Of a stretch of 64,000 nucleotides of DNA, positions 24,109-36,640 are shown piece after piece. Source of the DNA: Xenopus tropicalis (taxonomy: Eukaryota; Chordata; Amphibia; Anura; Pipidae); contig NC_030679.2 of the NCBI RefSeq assembly GCF_000004195.4, forward strand, positions 21,791,212 to 21,855,211. Reading direction: 5' to 3'. Every line of letters begins with the position of its first letter. Positions within the stretch are counted from its first letter, which is position 1. Made by a program: the position numbers and the translations under genes. The notes under the pieces were generated by a model, which saw only the letters and a list, made by a program, of their open reading frames with translations, was not told the origin of the DNA and searched no databases.

Positions 24109-26902
24109 GGTATTTGCACAAGGAAGCAGCACATTTCAAGCAGTGGGATAATTGGAGTCCAGCAGCGATTGCCATCATATTAAAAATATCTAGATAGCTT
24201 CTGCTATTGACTATTCTTCATATACATAGATATCATATTCACCTGGTTCATTTAAACTTTGCAAAGCATGAATCTGAATGGGCTTTACTTATTCTCCATA
24301 TGACGGTTGATACTTTTGGCATATTCGCAAGCATTTGTGATGTTTCATCTCTCAAAGATCTAACATGTGTCTGCTGGGTAATATATACAAACCAATATAG
24401 AGAAAGGAAGCGCGCCAACCTTAGTACCTCTCAGGAAGGAAAATGTTGTTTGTTCCAATCAATCACGCTCTTTCATTCTCCAGCTCAAAAAGGGAGACAC
24501 CTTATTTTTAAGCTTCTATTCATCCTTTATTTATTACATTTACAAATTACATTTGAGGCTACTGCCAGGCATTCCCTATAGAAAGCTGTGGTCTTGTGCT
24601 CTTGCGAGCAGGACCCTCTGATCCTGTTTTGTACTCTGTAAAATTATTATAAGACCCCTGTTCAATATAAATTAATGTAAAATGCTGCATAACATGCTGG
24701 CACTATATAAATAAATGATGATGATGCTGGTTCCCCTCAGTAGAGGCAAGCAATATGGCATCTATAGGTACACCTTATGTATGAGAGCAATATGGAGAAT
24801 AGATCCCAGCTATATACTATATATGTTATATTCATATATTAACGGACCACATGTCAGGTGACATCCAATGTGCTGTACTATCCCATAGCTGGAAATTATT
24901 TGGCAACTATGTCTATTTGCTGATGGGCGACCAAGCACTGATTAAATAGGTTTCCTTATGGCTCCAAGACTTTTTTCCAAAGCCCCTTCCCTTTGTTCTG
25001 TTATGTGTAGCACAGTTTCAGTAGTTTAGCTTGCGTTCCGGCAAGAACAATTCATCCTTTTCAGGAAAGTTCAGACTGAAAAGCCCTGTTGCTGTTGGTA
25101 TGCGAGATACAATTAGAGGTACCACAATGCTACATTTCTGTCAACAATCCACATGGTTCATTACCCGCAGCTCAATTTAGACATGAAGTGGAATACAAGG
25201 AACCTAGATGCTAAAGACGTATTTATAGTTTGCACGTAACCGCATTGTGCAGAATCTTTGCCTGATTGCTACCATGATAAAAATGGAAAAAGGTATGTGT
25301 ATTGCATTGTTTGGGTCCAGACATGCAGGGTAATTAGTTGATGGCAGGGAGTGTTATTAAATACAATGCACAGCTCTTAGTGAGATTTCCCCTTCACTAT
25401 TATGCCTATTATGCACTATTTTCAGAAAAATGCCTGGTCGATAAAACAAAATTCCTAGCGTAAAATACACATTATTTATACAAAATGTGCAATGTTTCTC
25501 TTTCTTTTTCCTCCTAAAAAGTATGTTGGATTCAAAACTAGTAGGCCCACCCTGAATACTTAGAATTTTTACACAAAATCTATTTGCCCTCCTGCATCTT
25601 CCTGGAAGCCCAGTTCAGAAGGTGAGAAAAGGCCAAATGGTCATTGAGCCAATTGGACAGATACTATATGAGGAGCCATACACATGGTCACCTTGTGCAC
25701 CTCTGTTTTTTAACAATACCAAAAAAATGACATTTACCTATTTGTTCTTTAGCCACTCCATATTTTGCGTTTGGGATCATTGTCCTTTTGGGATTATTGT
25801 CCTGCTGAAAGACGAAAGGTGAACATAAGATTCAGTATTTTACTTTCTACAGTATTTTACCAGTATTTTTAGTATCTAGTCGTATGCAGGGTGCCAAGTA
25901 ATGTTGCATAGGGAATCAATACTACTTGGCCCATGTCTGGTAACCTACACACTTACTGCCCTAATACCGACCAGCTGTCATTTTCCAACTCACTTAAACT
26001 GACCAAACTGGTCATAGTATTCCCATCTTCAGAGCCTGTGTTCTCTGTTTGCAATTTTCTACCTTAGAATCAGTCCTCGCTAGCTCTAATGGGAGACTTT
26101 TTCCCATATTTGAATAATACACCTTCCAGAAATTATTAAACCCCTGCTTTAATAACACATTTAGTGGAAATGAGTAAATTATATTTCAATAACTCATTGT
26201 TTTCATTCTGTTGTGAAATTTGTGGCACAGAAAGTTCCATAAAAGCACAAGTATGTGCAGCTTAGTGTACATAGAGCCTTGGGTGGGACTTCTCCCCTGA
26301 GCTTATTTAAAGATTAAGAATACGGAAACCAATAAATAGATTTCATTGTCATACACTAAAACAGGAAACATTCATAAATCTCATGTGGTTTCAAAAAGGA
26401 ATTCATTCCATTATCTGCAATTGTTTTAAAAGGAACTTGATAACTGGATCTCTCTGGATACTATTGGGACCTATTATATTTATATATTATATTTATTTCT
26501 CTCTGGTAGTGAAAGGGGTACAATTGTGCAATCTACTGACATTGCACAATACAAAGGCATGTAACCTCATGTGTATGCACTATTTCGTCTCTCCCTGGTC
26601 ACCCACATCCTCCTGCACCCATAATTTGCACCTAAATTACTATGCCCCAGCTCAATTGACAACCAACCAAAAATTCCCCTGATACAATTAGTTATGGGCA
26701 AAGGTCGAGAGAATTCTGTCCACTCTATTTCCCGATTCTGTGCTCAGCCAATCTGAGCTTTTGCTGTGGAACCTTTTTACATTAGCTTAAATGGAATTCT
26801 GTCACGGGAAAACATATTTTTTTCAAAATGCGCTAGCCATATTCTCAGTTTCCTAGGTGCCCTCAGCCATTTGACTTGGGCTCTGATAAACTTCAGTCTC
26901 TC
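24109..26902. other. SYNPO intron, mostly unique
   Basis: It holds a LINE 3' tail at 24,672-24,725 (catgctggcactatataaat) and otherwise no clear repeat. The part 25,020-25,290 is unique and could be regulatory. No exon signals are recognised. Confidence 0.45.
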
Positions 26903-26905
26903 TTA

Positions 26906-27206
26906 AGCCGGCCGTACATGCACCGAGTACGATATTTGGTTCGTGTATGGCGGCTCAAAAAGACGACCGATATTGCAAAGGCACCGGAATTTGGTTGTCT
27001 CGTCGATCGTGCAGGTTAAAAGATTTTGATCGGCGCCTGAGCAAAATCTACGTTTAGGGCTGAATCGGCAGGTGGAGGTAGAATTTCTATTGTTTCTACC
27101 TCCATATCCGACGATTCAGCCCTGAACGTCAATGGAGGGTGGGAACAATCTTTCCTGCGACCAGTGGTTGCATGAAAAATAGTTATTGCTATATGTATGG
27201 CCACCT
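26906..27206. mobile_element. Family D MITE, TTA duplication
   Basis: The ends are agccggccgtacatg and atatgtatggccacct, with TTA on both sides (26,903-26,905 and 27,207-27,209). Internal arms such as ggtagaatttctattg pair loosely with the other half. It lies in the SYNPO intron. Confidence 0.82.
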
Positions 27207-27209
27207 TTA

Positions 27210-28630
27210 CTCCTGCGCTTCAAGTTGGAGTAATATCACCCCCTCCCAGGAGCCAATCAGCAGAACAATAGGAAGGTAACAGGATAACAGCTCTCTGGCA
27301 TTCCTAAAAAAATAATCCCATGCCCCACTTAATGATAGATATCAGAATAGCACTCAATACTAAGAAATCCAAGTCTGGCTTGGGACTCCTCCAGTTACAT
27401 GGGAGTAGGAGAAACAATGGGTTACCTGAAAGCAGTTCTAATGTGTAGCGCTGGCTCCTTCTGAAAGATCAGAATCAGGTGAGACGCCTACCATTTTTGA
27501 AATGGTAGAGTGAATTATTTACAATGTAAAAAGTGTAATTTAAAAATAAAAAGCATACCATAAAAATCACAACAGAATCTCTTTAAGATTATGCCAAGAG
27601 AACTGTAGTAAAGTAGGTAGAGTTCCATCTTGCCAAAATCAGCTACTGCAGCTCTAAGAATCAACATGGCAGCTTTTAGTTCTGATAAAACCTCTGTTTC
27701 TTTAAATGCAACAAAGCAACTATATATATAAACATATCTCCATATGTTCTACTGAACCTGTATATGTTTATGCCAGTGATAATACTGGATTACATTCACC
27801 AAATTGCAATTTCATATTTCAACATGGCTGGCAATGTGTGTAGCTGTAGTTGTATTTATTGCAATAAACACAATTAGTGGGGAAATAACATAGGAAGTGG
27901 TATTTTTGAACTGGGTTTGTTTATTTTCAACTTTTATTTAACTAATTAGAGTCCTTGAGCACTGATTGTAGGGTAAACACAACATCAAAAGAAGATGATA
28001 GATGACCACAGAATGCTTTATGAGCCACGGCTTCGTAAAACTAGAGAAGGGATTTAATATTTACTTCTGGGTATTCTTTTAGTTGATATGACACATGAGT
28101 GTGTATGCCCACACAAGTGGTCCTGACAGCTACAAACATCTTGTTATGGTTAGAGAGATTTCTGCGAGGAAGAAATAGTTTCTGGTTTATTCTAATTTAA
28201 TGCAATAAGTCATTACAGACTAGGAAAGGACTCTTGGGAAAAATGCAAGGCCAGCAGGTCTGGCCAGTTAGAACTACCGGGCAGAATAAATAGTTGTGTT
28301 TGTGTGTGTTTGTGTGTTTGTTGAATGTTTGTACTGACTCTTTTGCCCCTCTGCAATCAAACATCAAAAAGGTGACATTCAGGTGTGTTTAATGCAATGT
28401 TTCCTTGCCTTGTCTTCTTAGATGGCCCAAATTAAGTTGTTCCTCATTGGCTATTTTCTGATGCAGAAGGAACTTTTTGTAGGGTAGTCATGGAGACCTA
28501 TCATAAACAGCACGAGGACCCATCTTTTGGGCCTGATTATCATTGGAGGATCTTTTTGCTTTAGTTTGGTGTTCAGGCCCTGGATCACTTGGGAAAAGTT
28601 GTACTTTGTTACTTTAAGAAGTCATCTCTA
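27210..28630. other. SYNPO intron, gene-free
   Basis: The part 27,215-27,500 has repeat-like words (cccaggagccaatcagcaga, ggctccttctgaaag). The part 27,950-28,290 is unique. No exon or RNA gene is visible. Confidence 0.4.
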
Positions 28631-28806
28631 AAGCAGGGCCGGGCCAGGCTGACTGGGCGCCCTAGGCCACCTCTCCCCTGCACCTTCATTGCCCCCCACC
28701 GCGTAATGACAACCAGCGGGGGCACTGACAAGGGAGCGCGGACTAGGAGGAAAAGGCCCCCCAATTGTTGCGCCCCTTCTGCCTACCCCTAGTTCCAGTC
28801 CTGCTC
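28631..28806. mobile_element. GC-rich MITE (family J)
   Basis: The ends are aaagcagggccggg and ccagtcctgctctaaag, forming a short inverted repeat. The right-end words cttctgcctacccctagttc recur at 44,718-44,740 and, in reverse, near 58,004. CpG content is high. The open frames on both strands are not genes. Confidence 0.65.
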
Positions 28807-30759
28807 TAAAGGAGCGCAACAATGAGACTATGTGATCCTCACGCTGATGAGATTTTCAAACCTGCCTGATTGACACCTGGCTAACTTTTGGCCAGATATT
28901 GCTTGGACAGCCCCATCAGAGTGCCCCATACATGGGCAGAGATGGTGACCCAGTGTGAATGGGCCAGATCAGCATCTCAAATTTGCCTTTGTTAGGAGAC
29001 CACAGCATGCTTTAGCTTTACAGAGATACTGGCACCAGAAATTAACCCTTTTATTTTTTTTTACATCATTACATAGTCTTTGCGTGATATTTAGAATTTG
29101 ACCTTAAAATTATTTGCCCAATGCTTTTACATTACCTGTTTGATCCCCCATGTTCCTCTATGAGGAGGCTGCCATATTTGTGCAGCAGTAGTCCTGTAGA
29201 AATATAACTGCCAGGTTGAGAAGGAACAGTCAGGTTTGCAAAATCCAAAATGGGGAGCTTCAGTGATAACCTTGAAGGCCTGAATCATTACTACTATAAA
29301 GATTCCAAACCTTTAGGAAGGTGCAATAAGTTCAGTGTATAAAATAACCATCATTTTTATGGTTTAGTTCACCTTTAAAACAGTTCCCTATGTCTTGGGT
29401 ATCATTTTAAGGTAACTTGGCAAAACAAATTATTTATGGCTGCTCCTTTCTGCTACAATCATTTACATGTATTAATGAGTTTTCTGCATGATGATAAAGT
29501 ATTTAATCTGGCTCTGCTCTTGTACTTCCGCCCTCCTTTCCTCTTGTAAAACTCTAATAAGTACTAGTTGCTGAGCAGAGCACTGGGCATGGGCAAAAGC
29601 AGCATAGAATTGAACTATAAGAAAAGCTTCATATACACAGGCAGATTGAAGCTGCTGATTCGGCCCCTTCAGACCAAGTCAGGGCCGTATCTGCCCATGT
29701 TTAGGCCCTGCCTGGCATCCAACCCAATACATATCTGGCTAAAAAATTGGCCAGGTATCTATCAAGCAGGTTTTAAAATCCTGTAGGCACATTAGGTACA
29801 TAGGTACTGTCCTGGAGGGCCTGGAGATTTGTCCTTAAAGCCTGCCCTATGGGACACCCTTGTAAATAACTCCTCTTATCACCATGTCTGTTTGACTGTA
29901 GAGCGATGGTAAAATAATTACACTAACTCATTTTTTTTAAAACCTTTCACTTTTTTAAAGTCCATTATAGGTTGGCCTGACAACATTGTATGATTCACGA
30001 CCCCCACTTGTTCATAAAAACAGCAGTAATGTAAAATGTAGCAGTTACACCCAAATTCAGTGGCAAGAAAAAAGCTACAAGATCTGTTTTTAATAAGTGC
30101 TGTAAAGCACAGTGCAGACATTGTTGTATAAATAATGGAGTCAGAACAAGTAACTGCAAATGATGTCCCCGGTCAGCCAGTGAATGGCCCTGGATTATGT
30201 TGATGTGACAGCGCCCATTGTCCTGAGCCGGAGCAGAAAGGTTATCAGTTGGCTAATCACTAGGCTGTAATGGGCAGCTAATTACCTACTGACATGTCCC
30301 AGGCCTGCAGCTACAAATATTTAACAAATGTTGTGATAAACCAAAGGTTTCTCCTCTTGAGTATGCACATAGAATATATACCATTCTACATCTACACGCA
30401 CCCCCACAATGTCCAGTGTATTCATTTACCCAATTACATGTGTAAGTGCATTGGCAGGGGATAGTTGGGAGTACTGAATCTCAGTCAGTCTGTCTGTCTG
30501 AACAGAAATGTTGCCATTGCTGCCTTTCATCATATGTGGGATGGGGGGGGGGGAGTTATTATCCAACATGAAAAGTGATAGGATCACTAGGATCACATAA
30601 CTTTTTTGGAAATTCAGCCAGTCACCCACCAACACAGAAACAAACATCAATGGCATGGGGGCTTAGAGCAAAGGAAAAGAAGGGGGAGGCAGTAAAATTT
30701 TTTCCAGTTCATTTCAATTCCACCCAAGGCACTATCTGCAAGGAGCCTGTATGTTCTCC
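28807..30759. other. SYNPO intron with decayed family D copies
   Basis: Degenerate family D remnants lie at 28,850-28,945 (tgcctgattgacacctggct, catacatgggcaga) and 29,630-29,790. The part 30,120-30,350 is unique, with words such as gtgacagcgcccattgtcc and gggcagctaattacc, and is a candidate regulatory element. A run of G lies at 30,543-30,553. Confidence 0.45.
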
Positions 30760-30910
30760 CTGTGCTTGTGTGGGTTTTCTTTCACACTACAAAAACATAC
30801 AGGCAGGTTAATTGGCTTCTGACTAAATTGACCCGAGTGTGTGTGTGTGTGAATGTGATTGGGACCTTAGATTGTAAGCTCCACTGGGGCAGCAACTGAT
30901 ATGAATGATG
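30760..30910 (+). repeat. CR1/L2-type LINE 3' region
   Basis: The words acaaaaacatacaggcaggt, taattggcttctgactaaat and ttagattgtaagctccactg in this order are the 3' part of a CR1/L2-like LINE. A GT run separates them at 30,835-30,852. No open frame is left. Confidence 0.65.
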
Positions 30911-31287
30911 AATGATGCCAGGTGCTACCAGGATTGTGTGTTGTGCATGATAATGTGCCAGGGGAATCCTGGGTGCTGCCCATCTCCTGCAGGACACACT
31001 CCATTCCTTAGATAAGAAAGGTTAAATGTCACACTTTGCACCTAGCCCAAATTTTGTAAATGCGTATAAGCAAGAAACCATTATGAATACCCATGTGCCA
31101 TTGTCCGTAAAGTAAATAAACCCAAATGAGACCTATTTATTTATAAAAATATAAAAATAAATGCTTTTAAGGTTAATAATGTCTTTTATATACTAGGAAT
31201 AGATTTCCTTATCTATAGGTTATGCTTATGTTCAATGATGCATCTTATGTATTAACTATTTATTTCTCTTTTATATAATGTCTACAG
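30911..31287. other. SYNPO: End of the SYNPO intron with acceptor
   Basis: AT-rich intron DNA ends in a pyrimidine-rich stretch and AG at 31,287 (tatataatgtctacag). No other feature is seen. Confidence 0.6.
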
Positions 31288-31818
31288 AGATCAAAAGAAT
31301 TTGGACCTGGGTCTCCCGTTCCAAGAAATCTGCAACATCGTGGATCATTGGATGCATGGAGAAGCTCTCCGCTTTCATTCCTACCAATCAATGAAGAAGG
31401 TTGCAGGAGTCCAATCCACCCTTCTCGTTCCATGTCCCCTTCATGGAGTGAACGTTCTCCTTCTCCGTTTATAGGGGAGAGGGAGACTGGGAAGCAAATG
31501 AAAGCTCTCATTGCTCGTAACATCATCAACGCAGCCAAGAGGAAGAGTTCATCCTCTGTAGGTGCTTTAAGTCCTCAGTCTCCTGTTCCAAACAGTGGAA
31601 TTTGGAGTCCAAAATTTGGCAATGGAACCTCTCTTCCTGAAACACCTAGATCTAGACACTCTCCCACTGGCTCTGAAATTTCCCTGGATTCAGAAGATTC
31701 TGGGGCAAAATCACCAGGCTTCCGGGTCTATCCATTGTCCCCAAGGGGATGGTATGGCAGTTTGAAACAAAAGAGGAATAGCTTGCCCAACAACTCACCA
31801 TTCACTTACACACCATAG
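31288..31818 (+). CDS. SYNPO: Synaptopodin, last coding exon of the long form
   Basis: This exon encodes 176 residues and a TAG stop at 31,816-31,818. It starts in phase 0 after the acceptor at 31,287, matching the phase-0 donor at 23,156. Blocks recognised from the C-terminus of mammalian Synpo-long include SMSPSWSERSPSP, ALIARNIINAAKRKS, SLDSEDSGAKSPG and PRGWYGSLKQKR. The mammalian exon is also known as the separate product Synpo-T (181 residues as I recall), close in length. Joined to the large exon and starting at ATG 21,600, the long form would have 519 + 176 = 695 residues. The sequence is rich in Ser and Pro with many SP sites. No ATG lies at the start of the exon, so it is read only as a spliced continuation or from another promoter. 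Confidence 0.92.
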   Translation, partial: RSKEFGPGSPVPRNLQHRGSLDAWRSSPLSFLPINEEGCRSPIHPSRSMSPSWSERSPSPFIGERETGKQMKALIARNIINAAKRKSSSSVGALSPQSPVPNSGIWSPKFGNGTSLPETPRSRHSPTGSEISLDSEDSGAKSPGFRVYPLSPRGWYGSLKQKRNSLPNNSPFTYTP

Positions 31819-33110
31819 CCAATCATCAATATTAAATCTTTAAGACAATCTAAGTCCATGAATATTGGCACAAATCTTCACTCCATAAAGCTATGGAAAA
31901 TGTAATCAACGCTTTACAAAATCAAAAATTCAATCTTTTTATAGTAAAGGCCTGGATTATATTAAACAATACAATTATTGGGGCTTTTCCAGTGGAATGT
32001 TGACCAAATAAGTAATCATTTTCTTCAGACATTGTAAATAATAGAGCAGGGGTGGGGTCTCTCAAAGCCATATCTCCAATATACTCTTTTCCGTAATCAT
32101 GATTTACACTACCAAGATATTCATCTACAGAATTTGTATATTCATTTACATTTGGACCAAACATATGTTCTGTTTATATCAGCAGAAAAAACATGGAATG
32201 GAAGAAATTAGAACCTTATTATCTAATACTTTCAGTTCACAAATAATTTTCGAAATAATTCAGTTTTAACATCAGTATCTTCAAAAACTCCATGAGATGA
32301 CACGCCCATTGCACATTTTTTGATGTTTTGAAGATTATCCACAGTCTAACATGTGGGTTGGACTATTCTTACATACCAGTCATGGAATAAGAGTATATGT
32401 GAACACTGAGGTGAGGATCTACAGGAGGACTATGAGCATCAACATATCTTCAAGCTGCCTTTGCACTGATGAAACCTCACAGTATTTTACTCACAGTTGG
32501 CTTGAACTCTGCAAGTAACATAAAATGCACTATGGGAACTGGTCTCATAGAACTGCTTGTGGCCTTTGCTGGAGAGAAGAATGGCAATACCCTTGTGGAA
32601 CAAAAAGATGTTTGCGATGGAAATATATATAAATAGATGAGCTAGTACAAGTGGCGTAATGGCTGAGAAAGTACTATACAAGGTAGAACAGACGGGGAAA
32701 TGACTTTTGAACTGATAATGGATAATTCGGATGTTTATATCAAAGCACTGAAACTGAAGCACTGTGCATTTTTGGAACGAGACTGTTAATTGCATTTAAT
32801 GCCACATTAGGCCTGATAACGTGGGGCTACACTCAAAGCTCAACCTGAGTGATTTTTTTTTTTGTTTAGTATTTTATTTTGTGTATTTTGTATGGGAAAA
32901 AACAGGTGCAATAGAAACAAGATGCTGGCAAAATGAGATTGTAACGCAATGCTGGGCTCAAGGACTCCGATTATGGACTACAATGCAGACGTGATGATTT
33001 ATGGTTTTTATTTAGCCTTGCAACTGTTTGACTTATGCCTATGTATTGCCATCCAGTGATCCTGCACAATTCAAGTAGTGGAAACCTTCATTTGAGAAAG
33101 CAGCATTTAA
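31819..33110 (+). other. SYNPO: Probable 3' UTR of the SYNPO long form
   Basis: Unique AT-rich DNA without transposon termini follows the stop. ATTAAA occurs at 31,831, very near the stop. The first AATAAA is at 33,242, inside repeat-like DNA. The true end is not determined. The lack of transposons over 1.3 kb in such a crowded region supports a functional UTR. Confidence 0.45.
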
Positions 33111-35153
33111 AGGGATTGCTGAAACCACACCTCTTTAGTATCCATAATAAGCCATTTTAGGGATTTGGAGAGTGGTATTGCGTTCCATTGGAATGGCGGC
33201 GCAACTAGGGGTGCCACCTAACTGGTGGCCCAGCTGATACAAATAAACGTTGATGGCAACCCTAGGTACAACCAGATGCACCCTGGCAGAATCTCCATAA
33301 GGTCCAAAGGGCCTAATTCAGCTGTATTACAAACTTCCTGAAGCTTTTAACCATTAGATTTGCCACCATATATAGGTTATTAGTTTGCAGACCAAGTTAG
33401 AGGTCCAAAATGCTAAAACTACAGCACAGATTAATGGGGTTAAGTAATAAAAGGTGCAAACTTATTAGCTACGATCTTATCACCAATGACAGCCAATCAG
33501 CAGGCAGCATTTACTGGCCAACTTTGCGCCTGTTATTACATATTGGGAATAAATGTCTATATCCGTAGGGGAGACGTATGTTGCCAATGGGGGGACACAC
33601 AAAGGAGTATATTTATAAAGGTGTGTATATAAAGCATTGTCCCTGTGACCCATAATAACAATGTTTCACTCTGCAAGGGATTGCTGCAGTCTTTTGGACA
33701 TGTGGATAGCTGTATTACACCCACCCAGACCAGGGTATTTCACAGTGGAAGTTACATTCTAACACTGTAATAAATTAACTTAAATTTTAGCTTTATGTAA
33801 TGGATTATTCCTGTAATTGCTACACTTTTTTTAGTGTAAATCATATTACACACCTCTGTAAATATGCACCTAAATGCTGGAGTTAATCCTAAAAATAAGG
33901 CAGCTAATTTACCAAAATAGGTGCTAAATTGCGCATTGTTAGTGCAGCTACCCATGGCAACCAATCACAGCTTTGCTTTCAAGTCTTCAAAACTAAGTGC
34001 TAGTTGATTGCTATGGGTAACTGCATTGGAACAATTAATCATCTAAAATTGGCACCAAGGAGTTCAAGGGGAAGCTGCTGTCTTAACCCTATTAACAAAT
34101 ACAAGTGCAATAAAGTACAGACTATACTTATTAGAACAAGGAAATTATTATTATTAGAGCAATTTACACACAGTCTACACATCTTATCACATTCAGTTTG
34201 TCCACCCTCCATTACTTATTTTCAAGGCTTTGTGGCAACAAAATTTCTGAGGTTTCTGTCCACTGTGGACAAAATAATGAAAAGTGTGAGTTGCGTTGGT
34301 AAGCATTGGATGGCTGGGGATTTATCTGCGCTTCCATATAAACTGCATGTGCTGATTGTTCTTTAGAAGATTGGACAAACCATTTTACCCTACACTCCCC
34401 CTTTCTAGAGTGGAATGTGCTCGCAGTTGGACAGTGAAAGACGCACGGCCAGATGATAGCGGTTTTATTCTGATTTATGTTTGTGAATGAAACCAAAAGA
34501 TGATGGGGGGGGGGGGGGGGGCTGGGACTGAGTTTGATGCCCTTGGTGTGTCTGGTGGCAACATTTAGATTGTAAGCTCTATGGGGCAGGCACCCACAGA
34601 GCCTCAATAAACAGTGCACCGTGCTGATAGAAGGTTTAAGTGCTATGTTAGAATGGCAACAATTAAACGTGCTTTGACATTTTATTTACAGCAATTTTAC
34701 ATTAAAGCCTTTTGCAACTTCACTTATCCCTGTGTGATGGGTACCAATTTGTTCTCAATAAAGTGTAAATACTCCAAAAACCAAACTACGTAATGGCTAT
34801 AAATGGGGATACATATACTATGCACTGACAAAGATTATTAATTAAGTATTATTATTAAGTATTTTCCCTAAATTAAATATAAGCATAAATTCAAAAATAT
34901 TGTTCAGAAATTCAATCAGGCCTGGACTCACCACCATGCTCAAAGTGGGATTAAAAATAGACCCTGGCATTTCAGAGGCCCAAACAGCCCCCCCACCCCA
35001 GCCCAATACAGCAGCCCCTCTGGTATTTGCCACAATTACCAGGGTGTAAATGCCTTGAGTCAGTCACATTCCGGATACCAAGGTGGATGTTATTTAAACT
35101 TTAAACTGTTTTTAAAATATCCATTCAAACAATTGCCTGTAAAATAAAACAGT
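33111..35153. other. Intergenic DNA with decayed repeats
   Basis: The part 33,190-33,275 carries ggttgccacc-type repeat words. The part 33,445-33,545 is a decayed family G MITE. The part 33,905-34,045 is another foldback MITE (gctacccatggcaacc ... attgctatgggtaactgc). The part 34,560-34,612 is a LINE 3' tail (ttagattgtaagctctatgg). A pure run of 17 G lies at 34,505-34,521. No exon is recognised. Confidence 0.5.
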
Positions 35154-35671
35154 ACAGGTATCGGACCCCTTATGCGGAAACCCATTATCCAGAAAGTTCC
35201 GAATAATGGAAACGCCATCTCCCATAGATTTTAATTTAAATTTTAAAAATAGTTTTCTTTTTCTCTGTAATAATAAAACAGAACCTTGCACTTGATCCCA
35301 ACTAAGATATAATTACCCCTTATTGGGGGCAGAACAGCCCTATTGGGTTTATTTCATGGTTAAATGATTCCCTTTTCTCTGTAATAATAAAACAGTACCT
35401 GTACTTGATCCCAACTAAGATATAATTACCCCTTATTGGGGGCAGAACAGCCCTATTGGGTTTATTTAATGGTTAAATGATTCCCTTTTCTCTGTAATAA
35501 TAAAACAGTACCTGTACTTGATCCCAACTAAGATATAATTACCCCTTATTGGGGGCAGAACAGCCCTATTGGGTTTATTTAATGGTTAAATGATTCCCTT
35601 TTCTCTGTAATAATAAAACAGTACCTGTACTTGATCCCAACTAAGATATAATTACCCCTTATTGGGGGCAC
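35154..35671 (-). repeat. Family A MITE with a 4-unit 113-bp array, reverse orientation
   Basis: It begins acaggtatcggacccc and carries four tandem units of 113 bp in reverse orientation (tctctgtaataataaaacag, gatcccaactaagatataat). It is cut off at 35,671, where unique DNA starts within a unit. Confidence 0.85.
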
Positions 35672-36486
35672 AAATCTTCTCTGTGTGTCAATTTTATAAG
35701 AGTATATTTTGCCTTTTTATGAGCCTCACAAGGCAGATTAATAAATAAAGCCCTAAACTTGTAAAGAAAGAGAAGCAGTCAAGAGAGAGCACAGAATTCT
35801 AGAATGGGTTGGGAACATGAGTGGGAGTGATGTCAGCTTTATGGAGCATATCAGGATATTATGGCTGAGGGTACATAACGAGAAATTAGGGCAGTCGGGC
35901 TGTCCCAGCTATATTTGGATAGGATGACACAAATAGGAAGTGGTTATGGAGAAGACTACAGGAAAGAGTTGATATATATCCCAGATACTGTATTTATCTA
36001 GCAATGTGCAGCACCCTGATTGGCTAGCGCATGTGGGACAGTTACAGGTGCAGACATGTGTCTCTGATGAAAGTTCTACGTTCTATTTATATGTGGGTAA
36101 CCTTTAAGAGCGGAGATGGGCACGCAAGGCATCTGGCCCACTGGATACCAGAGCTCCGCGCAATGCCCTGCCAGTCTTGGGAGAGGGAATGAGTGGAATG
36201 GGCCAGGCTCAATTTGTTTGCCAACATCACAGTAATTTGTTGTAATGACTGCATTTAGAGCACACAGGGTGGGCAGAAAACATTCATTATTGCATTTTAC
36301 TCAATGGCTATGATTAGAGAAGGGATTTATTTTCTTTTAGTTGTTTGATACAACACAACACCATTATCCTTTAGTGGCTGTTAAAGCTTGCAGAGGCATC
36401 TATAAAGTCAGGACTGCCTTCTTGTGATGGAAACTGGGACTGACTACTGTTCTCCTGCCTCAGCCATCTGGTTTGGCAACGCTGAT
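35672..36486. promoter_or_regulatory. Candidate muscle regulatory stretch upstream of MYOZ3
   Basis: This is unique DNA between repeats, about 11 kb upstream of the MYOZ3 ATG. It carries a CArG-like word CTATATTTGG (35,909-35,918), an inverted CCAAT word (36,018-36,022), and three E-boxes within 31 bp: CATGTG (36,030), CAGGTG (36,045) and CATGTG (36,055). Such clusters are typical of SRF/MyoD-driven genes, but each word is short and the assignment is an inference. Confidence 0.3.
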
Positions 36487-36640
36487 GGGGTTATGTAATA
36501 AATTTTTGCAGGAGCAGTAACCCATAGCAACCAATCAACAGGTATAATTAACTGGTCACCTGTTTAAAAGCAAACATCTTATTGGTTGCTGTGGGATACT
36601 GCTACAGGGCAAACTTAGTACATTTTATTATATATGGGGG
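36487..36640. mobile_element. Family G MITE
   Basis: The ends ggggttatgtaataaat and attttattatatatggggg are inverted repeats. The inner arms are aggagcagtaacccatagca and gttgctgtgggatactgct. It is a close relative of 17,831-17,995. Confidence 0.75.

Noticed and set aside
21280..31818. Calling the first gene SYNPO2
   Set aside because: YSEVHLTLSKP, NRTARPFG, RKSMFTFIEKPK, EPFALGAEAS, the VWKPS end and the SLDSEDSGAKSPG exon fit SYNPO as I recall it. The SYNPO2 counterparts of these blocks differ and no PDZ exon is seen.
33242..33247. AATAAA as the SYNPO long-form polyadenylation signal
   Set aside because: It lies in repeat-like DNA 1.4 kb after the stop. It is possible, but nothing distinguishes it from chance matches in AT-rich DNA.
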